Shown in pieces: positions 1 through 8,878 of a stretch of DNA of 10,736 nucleotides. Numbering within the stretch: position 1 is the stretch's first letter; each line of letters begins with the position of its first letter. This DNA comes from an uncultured Sulfurovum sp. (GTDB lineage Bacteria; Campylobacterota; Campylobacteria; Campylobacterales; Sulfurovaceae): assembly GCA_902727915.1 (NCBI GenBank), contig CACVAU010000050.1, forward strand, positions 1-10,736. The letters are read 5' to 3'. The notes beneath the pieces were generated by a model. It was not told the origin of the DNA. It made no database searches and worked only from the letters and a program-made list of their open reading frames with translations. Position numbers and translations under genes: made by a program.

Positions 1-1023
<1,023 letters not shown>

Positions 1024-1133
1024 TTTTAGTACAAAGAAACAAAAAATTGGATTAAAGGTTTATTTTATAGATTGAAGTTTCTAAATTTTAATAACTATCT
1101 TAAACTATTGACTTATTATTTTAAGTCTTCTTC

Positions 1134-1142
1134 TGCTAAAAT
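1134..1142 (+). promoter_or_regulatory. Extended -10 promoter of the cas8b operon
   Basis: TGCTAAAAT (1134-1142) is an extended -10 element (TGn plus TAAAAT) preceded by T-rich tracts, as in Campylobacterota sigma70 promoters that lack a clear -35. Transcription would begin near 1149, giving a leader of about 100 nt before cas8b. GCTAAAATA recurs in the CRISPR leader at 10571-10579. A TTGACT at 1108-1113 is too far away for normal spacing. Confidence 0.45.
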
Positions 1143-1254
1143 ATTTTTAGATTTAAACAGATTTTAAATTACTTGGTGAGTATAGTGAAAAATATTTTAT
1201 GCTCTATTTATGTTGTTATACAATTGTTTGAAGGTTAGATATGAGGACTATGAT

Positions 1255-3207
1255 ATGTTAAAAGAGATTGTAGAGTTTATGGATGAAAATCCAAAAATAG
1301 AAGATTATTTTATTCAAAATGAAGTAAGTAACTCTTATTTTCATTACTATATCAAGATTGAAGATGATATGGTCTGTAGAGATTTATTAGATATTGAAAA
1401 TCTAGACAGTGAACTGAAAGAGACTCTAAAGTATATGACCTATTATCAAAAAGGGATGCATAATAAATATCTTGATAAAAATAAGGGACTTGGTGGAAGC
1501 TCTCCTTATATATTGAGTGTTAAAGTCTTATATAGTAGGAAAGATGAAAAAGAAACTATTACTACCAATCTAAATCATAAAGCAAATAGAATTAAAGTTC
1601 AGTATGAAAGTGCATTAGGTTACTTAGAAGAAGATGAAGAGAAAAAAAGGTTAGTTGATATTCAAAAGTATCTCGAAACAAGTCTTGAAAAGATATTACT
1701 ATCGAACTCTATGGTGAGAGATGAGCTTAAACAGAAGTATGAAAATCAAAAAAAAGAGAAAAAAGAGGTCTCTGTTGAAGTAAGAATTTATATAGATGTT
1801 GGGTTAGAAATAGTCAAATCTTTTTATGAACGATTTGTAGAAAAAAGAGCATTTTTAGATACAAAAACAGCAGGTATTCATAAGGGAGAGTGTTCTATTT
1901 GTGGTAACTATTTTGATGAACTCTCTTTGCCTTATGTGTTATCAACACTGGGTGATACATTTGGTATGAAATCAACCATGCCATTAAAAATCACCAATGC
2001 TGTTTGTAAAGGGTGTACCTTACAGCTTCATAAATTTAAAGTGATGACAGATAATAATCAACTCACAAAGCCATTTCCTCTTTTTATTGATAATAGAAAT
2101 CTTTTTGGAAAACAGGATAGTGTATTAAAAGATAATGAAAAAAAGAAAAGTTATAGAGAGATGGTGAAATCTATCTATTTTAAAAATCCTAAAGATTTAA
2201 AAAACTTCTATCTTATGAATTATTATTCAAAAAGTGATAATGGTTGGAAATTACAAATTAGAGATTTAGATTATATAGAAAACTTTCAATATATGACCTC
2301 TATAAAAATAGAAAATTATTTAAAGATAAAAAATAGTTTTAAATTGAGTGATTTCTACGATAGAGCATTAAGTGTTTTTCAGTTTGAAAAAATTATGAAT
2401 GAATTGGTTTTTGATGGTAAGCTTCAAAATAACTATTTTACTGACTATAAAGAGATAAAAATAACTTATTGGAAGATTGACTCTAGTAATTCAAATAATT
2501 TATTAAAAAACTATCTCATTAAATATCGACGAAACTTTTATGACTTTATCTATAAGTCACACCAGAGTGCTTTGAATTCAATTGATTTTAGAGATATGTT
2601 ATTGGAATTACTGATTGATAACATAAGGCATGATGAGAGTAATAAAGAGGGTTATTCTATATATGAGCATGAGATAAAAGAGAAATTGAATTTACTGTTT
2701 AGTTTAAATCAAAAAAAGGAGACAAGGTTGGATAGTGGTGATTTTATAAAATTAAAAACTAAGATGAGAGACTTTTTAGGTTATAAGCAAGAGGTTAAAT
2801 ATGCAGATGGAAAATCTAAAACAGATTTTATAGGAGGTATTGAATATATTGAAAATGATGATAAATTATATGGCTTCTTATGTGGACAATTGGCAAGATT
2901 TTTAATCAGTAAGAAAAAAGGTAAAGATGAAAACAAGTCTCATGCAGATTTTTCAGGATTTACAGAGTGGCAAACAAGTAAATTATTCAAAGAGTATATA
3001 TGGGAAATACATCGTAAATATGCACATGAATTAAAATTTGATAGAAAATATGATAATGCGATGAGTATGATTATGACTTATAGAGATGATTTGAAGATGG
3101 ATGAGGTAACTGAATATATGATTGCAGGTTATTTTTCAAATAATTATTTTTATGAAAAAACAGAAACAATAAATGAGGAGAATGAGAATGAGAATGAAAA
3201 TGAATAG
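1255..3207 (+). CDS. cas8b: Cas8b, large subunit of type I-B Cascade (Csh1/TM1802-like)
   Basis: The large subunit recognises the PAM, opens target DNA and recruits Cas3. The predicted protein is 650 aa, typical for Cas8b. A four-cysteine zinc site is visible: CSIC at 213-216 and CKGC at 251-254, about 35 residues apart, the usual landmark in this otherwise divergent family. I chose ATG 1255 because GAGGA at 1243-1247 lies 7 nt upstream; an ATG at 1210 is in frame but has no such site. The C-terminus is an acidic low-complexity tail (ENENENENE) encoded by GAGAAT repeats that overlap the start of cas7. The last 159 codons probably also yield a separate small subunit. First gene of the long operon. 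The call rests on the zinc site, size and the cas7-cas5-cas3 order. Confidence 0.9.
   Translation: MLKEIVEFMDENPKIEDYFIQNEVSNSYFHYYIKIEDDMVCRDLLDIENLDSELKETLKYMTYYQKGMHNKYLDKNKGLGGSSPYILSVKVLYSRKDEKETITTNLNHKANRIKVQYESALGYLEEDEEKKRLVDIQKYLETSLEKILLSNSMVRDELKQKYENQKKEKKEVSVEVRIYIDVGLEIVKSFYERFVEKRAFLDTKTAGIHKGECSICGNYFDELSLPYVLSTLGDTFGMKSTMPLKITNAVCKGCTLQLHKFKVMTDNNQLTKPFPLFIDNRNLFGKQDSVLKDNEKKKSYREMVKSIYFKNPKDLKNFYLMNYYSKSDNGWKLQIRDLDYIENFQYMTSIKIENYLKIKNSFKLSDFYDRALSVFQFEKIMNELVFDGKLQNNYFTDYKEIKITYWKIDSSNSNNLLKNYLIKYRRNFYDFIYKSHQSALNSIDFRDMLLELLIDNIRHDESNKEGYSIYEHEIKEKLNLLFSLNQKKETRLDSGDFIKLKTKMRDFLGYKQEVKYADGKSKTDFIGGIEYIENDDKLYGFLCGQLARFLISKKKGKDENKSHADFSGFTEWQTSKLFKEYIWEIHRKYAHELKFDRKYDNAMSMIMTYRDDLKMDEVTEYMIAGYFSNNYFYEKTETINEENENENENE
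2728..3207 (+). CDS. cas11b: Predicted Cas11b small subunit, internal start within cas8b
   Basis: In several type I systems, including I-B, the small Cascade subunit Cas11 is translated from an internal start in the 3' end of the large-subunit gene. Here AAGGAG (2716-2721) lies 6 nt before an in-frame TTG (2728), codon 492 of cas8b. The product would be 159 aa, beginning MDSGDFIKLKTKMRDFLGYK, the size and location expected for Cas11b, which lines the Cascade belly and contacts the non-target DNA strand. A later in-frame ATG at 2764 has no ribosome binding site. Polypurine runs are common in this coding sequence, so the site could be fortuitous; expression is inferred. Confidence 0.5.
   Translation: MDSGDFIKLKTKMRDFLGYKQEVKYADGKSKTDFIGGIEYIENDDKLYGFLCGQLARFLISKKKGKDENKSHADFSGFTEWQTSKLFKEYIWEIHRKYAHELKFDRKYDNAMSMIMTYRDDLKMDEVTEYMIAGYFSNNYFYEKTETINEENENENENE
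3178..3201 (+). repeat. GAGAAT hexamer repeat spanning the cas8b end and cas7 start
   Basis: Three GAGAAT units (3178-3195) and one variant GAAAAT (3196-3201) encode the Glu-Asn tail of Cas8b in one frame and a run of Met-Arg start codons of cas7 in another. ATGs fall at 3173, 3182, 3188, 3194 and 3200. Gain or loss of a unit keeps both frames but shifts the distance between the GAGGAG ribosome binding site (3175-3180) and the available cas7 starts. Confidence 0.8.
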
Positions 3208-4153
3208 TACAGAGTTTAAAAACAGAGTATATGGATGTGTGGTAGTAAAAGCAATTAATGCAAATTATAATGCAGATTTTAGTGGGTTACCAAGACGATT
3301 AAAGAGTGATGGTAGTTTTTATGCAACTGATAAATCATTCAAATGGTTGGTTAGAAATTATATTAAAAAGAACTATGGTGATGAGAAAGTACTTTTTACA
3401 AAACACTTTCATGATAAGATAGAAACAGATGACTTAAAGACAAGTTATGAAGCACTCTTTGATATGAAGTTAAAAGATAACTCTAATGTCAAAAAAAGTG
3501 ATAAAGATAGTGTTTTTAAAAAATTAACAGAGTGTATTGATGTTCGTCTATTTGGTGCTACTTTCACTCCTGATGGAGCAAAAGGAAATAATATTTCTAT
3601 TCATGGAAATGTACAAATTAATCATGCAACAGACCTTTATAAAAAAGGACGAGTTTATACTGATGAAATTTTAGCACCTTTTACAGCTATTGGTAGTATG
3701 AGTAAGGCTACAGAGGCTCACTATATTCATAACTTTTCTGTAAATCCTAAAAATTTATCCAGTTGGACAAAAGTTTTAAAAGATGATAAAGATTTAAAGC
3801 TTTTATCAGAGAGTGATATATCTATTTTGAAAAACTCTTTTAATAACGCTGCTACCTTTTATGATTCACATTCAAAAGCTGGAGTTGAAAATGAGTTGTC
3901 TATTTATGTTACACTTAATGAAGACTCAACTTTGACACTTCCAAGTTTTTCTCAATTTATTACTTTTAAAAAAGGTGAAGATAGTCAAAATAATAGTTTT
4001 GAGATAACTAAGCTCATTAACTATTTAGGGAAATATGAAAAAGAGATAGAGCAAATAGAACTATACTATATAGACGAACTTTTAGATGTTGTAAATGAGA
4101 GTGAGAAGCTAACTAAGAAGATAGAGAAGCATGATTTATTAGAAGTGAATTAA
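3188..4153 (+). CDS. cas7: Cas7, backbone subunit of type I-B Cascade (Csh2-like)
   Basis: Cas7 binds the crRNA spacer in multiple copies to form the Cascade filament. The protein is about 321 aa, normal for Cas7. Family landmarks include an N-terminal strand with VVVKAINANYNADFSGLPRR, the motif CIDVRLFGATF, then NISIHGNVQINHATD and IGSMSKATEAHYIHNF, as in type I-B Csh2 proteins. Several ATGs lie in a hexamer repeat; I chose 3188 because it is 7 nt from GAGGAG (3175-3180), although 3194 or 3200 are possible and would remove two or four residues. The start overlaps the end of cas8b by 20 bp, implying coupled translation, and cas5 begins 2 nt after the stop codon. Family call is firm, exact start is not. 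Confidence 0.92.
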   Translation: MRMKMNSTEFKNRVYGCVVVKAINANYNADFSGLPRRLKSDGSFYATDKSFKWLVRNYIKKNYGDEKVLFTKHFHDKIETDDLKTSYEALFDMKLKDNSNVKKSDKDSVFKKLTECIDVRLFGATFTPDGAKGNNISIHGNVQINHATDLYKKGRVYTDEILAPFTAIGSMSKATEAHYIHNFSVNPKNLSSWTKVLKDDKDLKLLSESDISILKNSFNNAATFYDSHSKAGVENELSIYVTLNEDSTLTLPSFSQFITFKKGEDSQNNSFEITKLINYLGKYEKEIEQIELYYIDELLDVVNESEKLTKKIEKHDLLEVN

Positions 4154-4154
4154 A

Positions 4155-4916
4155 ATGAAAACTCTAGTTAGTTTTACAATCCAATCTGAATTTGGAATGT
4201 TTAAGAAGCCTGATATAAATGATAAGATTTTTGTTTCATACAATATGATTCATAAACCTTATCTACTAGGAGTTTTAGGTGCAATTATGGGCTATGGTGG
4301 TCATAACCAAAATGAAGATAAATCTAAAATGCCAGAGTATTATGAAAAGCTCAAAGATATACGAATAGCCGTTTCTCCAAGTGATAAAAATGGTGGTATA
4401 TTTAAAAAAGAGTTTATTATCTTTAATAATACTACTAATGGCTCTATCTCTAACATTACAGAGCAGACACTTGTAGAACCTGCTTATAGAATATATCTTG
4501 AACTTGATGATGAAAATGAAGAGCATTTAAAGTTAATTGATAGTTTAAAAAATCATAAAGCAGTTTATCCCCCATATATGGGGAAAAATGAGTTTTCTTT
4601 ACATTGGTGGGATATCGAAAAAGAGCAATCAACATTTCATAAGCATGTAAAGTTTATTAAAAAGAGAGAGTTCAAAGAGAGGTTTATGGTAAAAACTCTA
4701 ATTAAAAGAGATGAAGACTTTAAGATAAAAGGCACTGGTTATAAAGAGAGAACTACCAATTACTTTTATCTTTTTGAAAGATTGCCTATAGGGTTTGATG
4801 AACAGTTAAAGCAGTATAAGTATCATGATTTTTTATATACTAATTCTATATTTAAACCAAATAAGATTTTAGATAATCTTTATGAGTGTGATGAGGGGGT
4901 AATATGTCTCTTCTAA
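4155..4916 (+). CDS. cas5: Cas5, crRNA 5'-handle binding subunit of type I-B Cascade
   Basis: Cas5 caps the 5' handle of the crRNA and joins Cas7 to Cas8b. The protein is 253 aa. The N-terminal RAMP strand (MKTLVSFTIQSEFGMFKKPD) is followed by PYLLGVLGAIMGYGG (about 34-48), the glycine-rich helix region typical of type I-B Cas5. The later YPPYMGKNEF (about 138-147) is a conserved Cas5 segment. The start lies just after the cas7 stop with only a weak ribosome binding site, suggesting translational coupling, and the 3' end overlaps cas3 by 13 bp. No catalytic motif is expected here, since Cas6 does the processing. Sub-family naming (Cas5b/Cas5h) is by context. Confidence 0.9.
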   Translation: MKTLVSFTIQSEFGMFKKPDINDKIFVSYNMIHKPYLLGVLGAIMGYGGHNQNEDKSKMPEYYEKLKDIRIAVSPSDKNGGIFKKEFIIFNNTTNGSISNITEQTLVEPAYRIYLELDDENEEHLKLIDSLKNHKAVYPPYMGKNEFSLHWWDIEKEQSTFHKHVKFIKKREFKERFMVKTLIKRDEDFKIKGTGYKERTTNYFYLFERLPIGFDEQLKQYKYHDFLYTNSIFKPNKILDNLYECDEGVICLF

Positions 4917-7513
4917 AATTTGATGAACTGGATATTAAAAGAGAGGTAGATAGTAAATATTTAGCACATATTAGAAAAGATGGAGTAGAGACGCTTAAAG
5001 CTCATATTGACTTGGTTTATGATTATTTCTTGGAGCTTGTTAAACAAAATGGTTTAGAGAAACAGCTAAATACTCTTTTTGAACAGAGTGTTGAGTTAAT
5101 TTTAGAAGAAGATGAAATCTTATCTGATAAAGATGGGTTTACAAATTTTGTTAAATATCTATTTGCTAAAGCTGTCTATTGGCATGATATGGGAAAAGTG
5201 AATCCAAACTTTCAAGCTCATGAAGATAAAATGGATAATAATACATTTAAAAAAATTAATGGCTTATCTGAAAAAAGTAATCATTCTCCCTTGGGTGCAT
5301 ATCTTTTTATTAATCATTCATTACAAGAGCTTTATGGTGAAAATGATGGTAAAAATTGGGATGAAGATGAGATAGAAATTATAGAGAGTATTATTTATCT
5401 ATTTGGATATTTTATTTCTAAACATCATGGCTCTATTTATCAAAGTTCTGATTTTGAATTTAATGATGATTTAGAACAATTTTTAAAACTATTTCAGATA
5501 GAAAAATCTTTTACAAAAGTTCATAAAGATGAGAATAGAGTTTTTTCTACTGTTTATGATTATATTGAAGATAATAAAGATACATTGTTTTTACTCTCAA
5601 AATCTCTCTTCTCCCTCCTAATTATCTCTGACTACTACGCAACAGCACAATTTATGAATTATGGCAATAGAGATGATTTAGTTTATAATGATTTTGGATT
5701 GATAGATGAAAAGTTTAGAGCTAAGATTTATGATGAGTGTTATATAGATAAATTTGACGAAAATGGGAAACAAAAAACATTTAATCAACTTTTGCAAAAT
5801 AAAGAAAATAATCATTTTAAGGACTTTAGTGAACTACAAGATAAGTCAAATGATAATTTAAACCATTTAAGAAATAAGCTTTTTGTTGAAGTGCGAACCA
5901 ATCTAAAGGAGACACTTGAAAAAAATGAAAACCAAAACCTCTTTTATATAGAAGCACCAACAGGAGCAGGAAAAACAAATTTATCTGTTATGAGTGCTGT
6001 AGAGATATTAAAACAAGACACCTCTATCAATAAAATATTTTATGTTTTTCCATTTACTACGTTGATTACACAAACTTATGATTTTGTAAAAAATATTTTA
6101 GATTTAGATAATAGTGAGATAGTACAACTTCATTCAAAAGCAAAATATAATGAGGGTGGTAAAGATGGGGTCTATGGAGATGAGAAGAGTAACTTTTTAG
6201 ACAATCAGTTTATGAATTATCCTATTACACTGCTAAGTCATGTTAGGTTTTTTAATGTATTGACAGGGGTGAGTAAAGATGATAACTATATTTTTCATAG
6301 GTTGGCTAACTCTATAGTGATTATTGATGAGATACAGACTTATAGTCCTGATTTATGGTCAAAAATAGTTTATATGCTAGATAGCTTTGCTGAAAAGTTT
6401 AACATTAAATTTATTGTGATGAGTGCTACTTTACCAAAGATTGGAGATATTATTGATAGTGAGTTTACTTTTTTGGTTAGTAATAAACAAAAATATTTTC
6501 AAAATCCAAACTTTGCAGGTAGAGTTACGATTGATGAAAAAAGTTTAAAAAAGCCCATAAAAATAAAAGAGCCAAAAGTTATTTATCCTACTGTTTTAAA
6601 AGAGAGTAAAGCCTATCAAAAAATATCTAAAAATAAAAAAGTCAAAACAATTATTGAGTTTATTACCAAAAAAGGAGCAGATGGATTTTATCAAGAAGCT
6701 GTAGGGAAGAACAAAAACTTTTTTGATGAAATATTCATATTGAGTGGTACTGTTTTAGAGCCACGAAGAAGAGAGATTATAAACTTTTTAAACAATGAAA
6801 ACAATAAAAATGTTCTATTGGTCACAACACAGGTTGTTGAAGCTGGTGTTGACATAGATATGGATATAGGCTTTAAAGAGAGGTCACTTGTAGATAGTGA
6901 TGAGCAACTTGCAGGACGAATTAATCGTAACAGTTCAAAAGAGGGTAATAAGCTCTTTTTATTTGAGATGGAAAATCCAAAAGCGAAGTTTGTTTATAGG
7001 GGAGATAAAAGGCTTGGTGTTGAAGAGCTAAATGTTTTGAATACAAAAGATTTTGATGATTATTATAATCAAGTTTTACAGAAACTGAAGGTTATTAACA
7101 ATTCAGATTTTATAGAAAATTTAAATAGCTATAAAGACCATATAAAAAACCTTAGGTTTTCAGAGGCTCATATTAAGATTATTGACATGGAATCGGTTTC
7201 TGTATTTGTGCCTTGGTGTGATGAAGCTGTAGAGGTATGGCAAAAATATAAAGAGCTTGTTCAAAATAAAGAATTGGATTTTACTAAGAAAAAAATAGAA
7301 CTTAAAACATTGGCTTCTGAAATCTCTAAATATACTTTTTCATTGGCAAAGTATCAAGGTAGTGGTATAGAAAATTTATTACCATATTGTAGAGATTCTA
7401 AAGAGAGCTATGGGTATTTATATTTAGAAGAGTATGAAAGTATTTATAGTTATAATAATGGACTTGACACTAAGGTTTTGGGAAAAGGTGGCAATGTTGG
7501 GATGTTTATATAG
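4904..7513 (+). CDS. cas3: Cas3, HD nuclease and SF2 helicase
   Basis: Recruited by Cascade, Cas3 nicks and unwinds target DNA and degrades it. The 869-aa protein has the standard order. The N-terminal HD domain shows His34 (KAH), His94-Asp95 in WHDMGK, His127 in NHSPLGAY and His174-His175 in KHHGS. The helicase follows: Walker A APTGAGKT (351-358), DEIQ in the DExx position (475-478), SAT (507-509), TTQVVEAGVDIDMD (about 641-654) and QLAGRINR (668-675). All key residues are present, so it should be active. ATG 4904 follows GAGGGGG (4893-4899) and overlaps the end of cas5. A pyrimidine-rich patch at about 5591-5640 differs in codon style from its surroundings. A 39-bp gap with a good ribosome binding site leads to the next gene. 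Confidence 0.96.
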   Translation: MSLLKFDELDIKREVDSKYLAHIRKDGVETLKAHIDLVYDYFLELVKQNGLEKQLNTLFEQSVELILEEDEILSDKDGFTNFVKYLFAKAVYWHDMGKVNPNFQAHEDKMDNNTFKKINGLSEKSNHSPLGAYLFINHSLQELYGENDGKNWDEDEIEIIESIIYLFGYFISKHHGSIYQSSDFEFNDDLEQFLKLFQIEKSFTKVHKDENRVFSTVYDYIEDNKDTLFLLSKSLFSLLIISDYYATAQFMNYGNRDDLVYNDFGLIDEKFRAKIYDECYIDKFDENGKQKTFNQLLQNKENNHFKDFSELQDKSNDNLNHLRNKLFVEVRTNLKETLEKNENQNLFYIEAPTGAGKTNLSVMSAVEILKQDTSINKIFYVFPFTTLITQTYDFVKNILDLDNSEIVQLHSKAKYNEGGKDGVYGDEKSNFLDNQFMNYPITLLSHVRFFNVLTGVSKDDNYIFHRLANSIVIIDEIQTYSPDLWSKIVYMLDSFAEKFNIKFIVMSATLPKIGDIIDSEFTFLVSNKQKYFQNPNFAGRVTIDEKSLKKPIKIKEPKVIYPTVLKESKAYQKISKNKKVKTIIEFITKKGADGFYQEAVGKNKNFFDEIFILSGTVLEPRRREIINFLNNENNKNVLLVTTQVVEAGVDIDMDIGFKERSLVDSDEQLAGRINRNSSKEGNKLFLFEMENPKAKFVYRGDKRLGVEELNVLNTKDFDDYYNQVLQKLKVINNSDFIENLNSYKDHIKNLRFSEAHIKIIDMESVSVFVPWCDEAVEVWQKYKELVQNKELDFTKKKIELKTLASEISKYTFSLAKYQGSGIENLLPYCRDSKESYGYLYLEEYESIYSYNNGLDTKVLGKGGNVGMFI

Positions 7514-7552
7514 TCTCAAAAAATTGTAAATTTAGAAAAAGGAACACAAAAA

Positions 7553-8365
7553 ATGAAAAACATAAACATGAATAAATTAGATTCGTTAACAACAGATGAT
7601 TTAATGCGAACAGAAGAGCTTACACCGAATTATAGAAAGCTTGGGTTTAATGAAGCTAATATAGATGATTTGATAGAGATTGCTTTAGATAAGGATATGA
7701 GGTTTTCTGATTCAGATGATGAAAAAGAGATGTATTATCCTTGTCATGCCATTCAGATTTTAGGGCAGTTAGGAACATTGAAACCATTTGATGCCCTTTT
7801 GAAAAGAATAGATGATTTTGTGGAAGATGACTATTATACGGGTGCTGTAGCGTACTATCTTAGAAAAATTGGTTCAGACAAGAAAAAAGAGTTGATAACT
7901 TATTTCTTAAATCCATATAATGAGGAGGGGAATCGTTTACTTATTTTAGAAGTATTGGAAACTTTTATGAAAGAGAAGAGTTCCTTTAATCAAGAGTTAG
8001 AAGAGGCATTGATAGCGTATTTAAATAGAGAAGATGAGACCTATGACCTGCTTAATGCTTCAGTAATTTTTGATGTGATAGATATATCAGGTGCAAAACA
8101 TATTGATTTAATTCGTGACGTGTTTGAGAAAAAACCTGTAGATATTTTTTATGATGGAGATTTAGAGGATATTGAGATTAAATTGGGGCTTAGAGAAAAA
8201 CGTAGTAAGCCAAGAGAGAAGAATTTTTTACAAAAGATGGTAGAGCAATATGAACTAGAAGATAAGTTAATGCCTCTTATTTCTAATAAAGAAAAAACTG
8301 GAAGAAATGACCCCTGTCCTTGTGGAAGTGGTAAAAAATATAAAAAGTGTTGTCTTAATAAGTAG
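7553..8365 (+). CDS. HEAT-like repeat protein with C-terminal SEC-C zinc motif
   Basis: A 270-aa protein that is not a standard cas gene. The C-terminus is a textbook SEC-C motif, [18 protein letters not shown], with Cys255, Cys257, Cys266 and Cys267 placed to bind zinc, as at the end of SecA. Residues about 30-200 are alpha-helical and read like HEAT or DUF1186-type repeats ([40 protein letters not shown]). No signal peptide, membrane segment or nuclease motif is seen, so it is probably a cytoplasmic binding or adaptor protein. AAAGGA (7538-7543) precedes ATG 7553 by 9 nt. It sits 39 bp after cas3 and 6 bp before cas4 on the same strand, so it is almost surely co-transcribed. Its role is unknown: it may be an accessory of adaptation or interference, or a passenger gene. 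Confidence 0.85.
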   Translation: MKNINMNKLDSLTTDDLMRTEELTPNYRKLGFNEANIDDLIEIALDKDMRFSDSDDEKEMYYPCHAIQILGQLGTLKPFDALLKRIDDFVEDDYYTGAVAYYLRKIGSDKKKELITYFLNPYNEEGNRLLILEVLETFMKEKSSFNQELEEALIAYLNREDETYDLLNASVIFDVIDISGAKHIDLIRDVFEKKPVDIFYDGDLEDIEIKLGLREKRSKPREKNFLQKMVEQYELEDKLMPLISNKEKTGRNDPCPCGSGKKYKKCCLNK

Positions 8366-8371
8366 TGTGCT

Positions 8372-8869
8372 ATGAATCAAATAACAGGAACCCTGATAAA
8401 CTACTACTTTCATTGTAAAACCCAATGTTGGCTACACGCCAACCGTATAAACCTAGAAGACAACTCTGAAGATGTACGCATAGGTAAAGTTTTGCATGAA
8501 CTAAGTGAAGAGAAGAACAAGAAGAGTGAAATATCTATTGATAACGTTAAGATAGATAAGCTAACGAAAGATTATTTAGTAGAGATAAAAAAGTCGGACT
8601 CTGACCCAGAGGCTGTGAAGTGGCAGGTGCTTTTGTATTTGTATAAGCTTAAACAAAAAGGGGTGCTTAAAAAAGGGAAGATAGAGTTTATAGAGAAGAA
8701 AAAGCAGAGTAAAAAGGTGCATTATGTGGAGCTTGATGAGGTGAGTGAAAAAGAGCTTTTGGAAGTGTTGGAAAAAATTAGCAATTTGATTGATTTACCT
8801 AAGCCTCCTAAAGTTGTTTTTGAAAATCATTGTAAGAAGTGTGCTTATTATGAGTATTGTTTTATTTAG
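8372..8869 (+). CDS. cas4: Cas4, Fe-S exonuclease of the adaptation module
   Basis: Cas4 trims prespacers and checks the PAM with Cas1-Cas2, so that new spacers are usable and correctly oriented. The 165-aa protein has the RecB-like nuclease core: GKVLHE (His42), Asp62, Glu71 and Lys73 in DYLVEIKKS, and WQVLLYLY with Gln85. The Fe-S cluster cysteines are Cys15 near the N-terminus (Cys19 is an alternative) and Cys154, Cys157 and Cys163 at the C-terminus (CKKCAYYEYC). The short length is normal for type I-B Cas4. It begins 6 bp after the SEC-C gene with a weak ribosome binding site, suggesting translational coupling to that gene, and ends 9 bp before cas1. Confidence 0.93.
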   Translation: MNQITGTLINYYFHCKTQCWLHANRINLEDNSEDVRIGKVLHELSEEKNKKSEISIDNVKIDKLTKDYLVEIKKSDSDPEAVKWQVLLYLYKLKQKGVLKKGKIEFIEKKKQSKKVHYVELDEVSEKELLEVLEKISNLIDLPKPPKVVFENHCKKCAYYEYCFI

Positions 8870-8878
8870 GAGATAGCA

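Noticed and set aside
1051..1076. Possible second pseudo-repeat on the - strand (10 of 13 bases like the 5' part of the repeat)
   Set aside because: Its 3' half does not match, the stem is not kept, and the sequence is very AT-rich; also the distance to the good pseudo-repeat (49 nt) is long for a spacer.
1176..1238. 20-codon frame starting GTG 1176 ahead of cas8b as a leader peptide
   Set aside because: No ribosome binding site precedes it and nothing suggests an attenuation structure; left as unsupported.
2832..2838. Perfect ribosome binding site AGGAGGT within cas8b as a Cas11b start
   Set aside because: It arises from Ile-Gly-Gly codons and no usual start codon follows in the cas8b frame at a proper distance; the nearby ATGs (2855, 2858) are out of frame and lead to a short frame only.
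4275..4526. 83-codon open frame on the - strand inside cas5
   Set aside because: It lies wholly antisense to a well-supported cas5, has no ribosome binding site that I can see and no recognisable domain; it is a by-product of AT-rich coding sequence.
4570..4583. Perfect 14-bp palindrome CCCCATATATGGGG
   Set aside because: It encodes the conserved Cas5 segment PPYMG, so protein conservation explains it; no regulatory role is suggested by its place.
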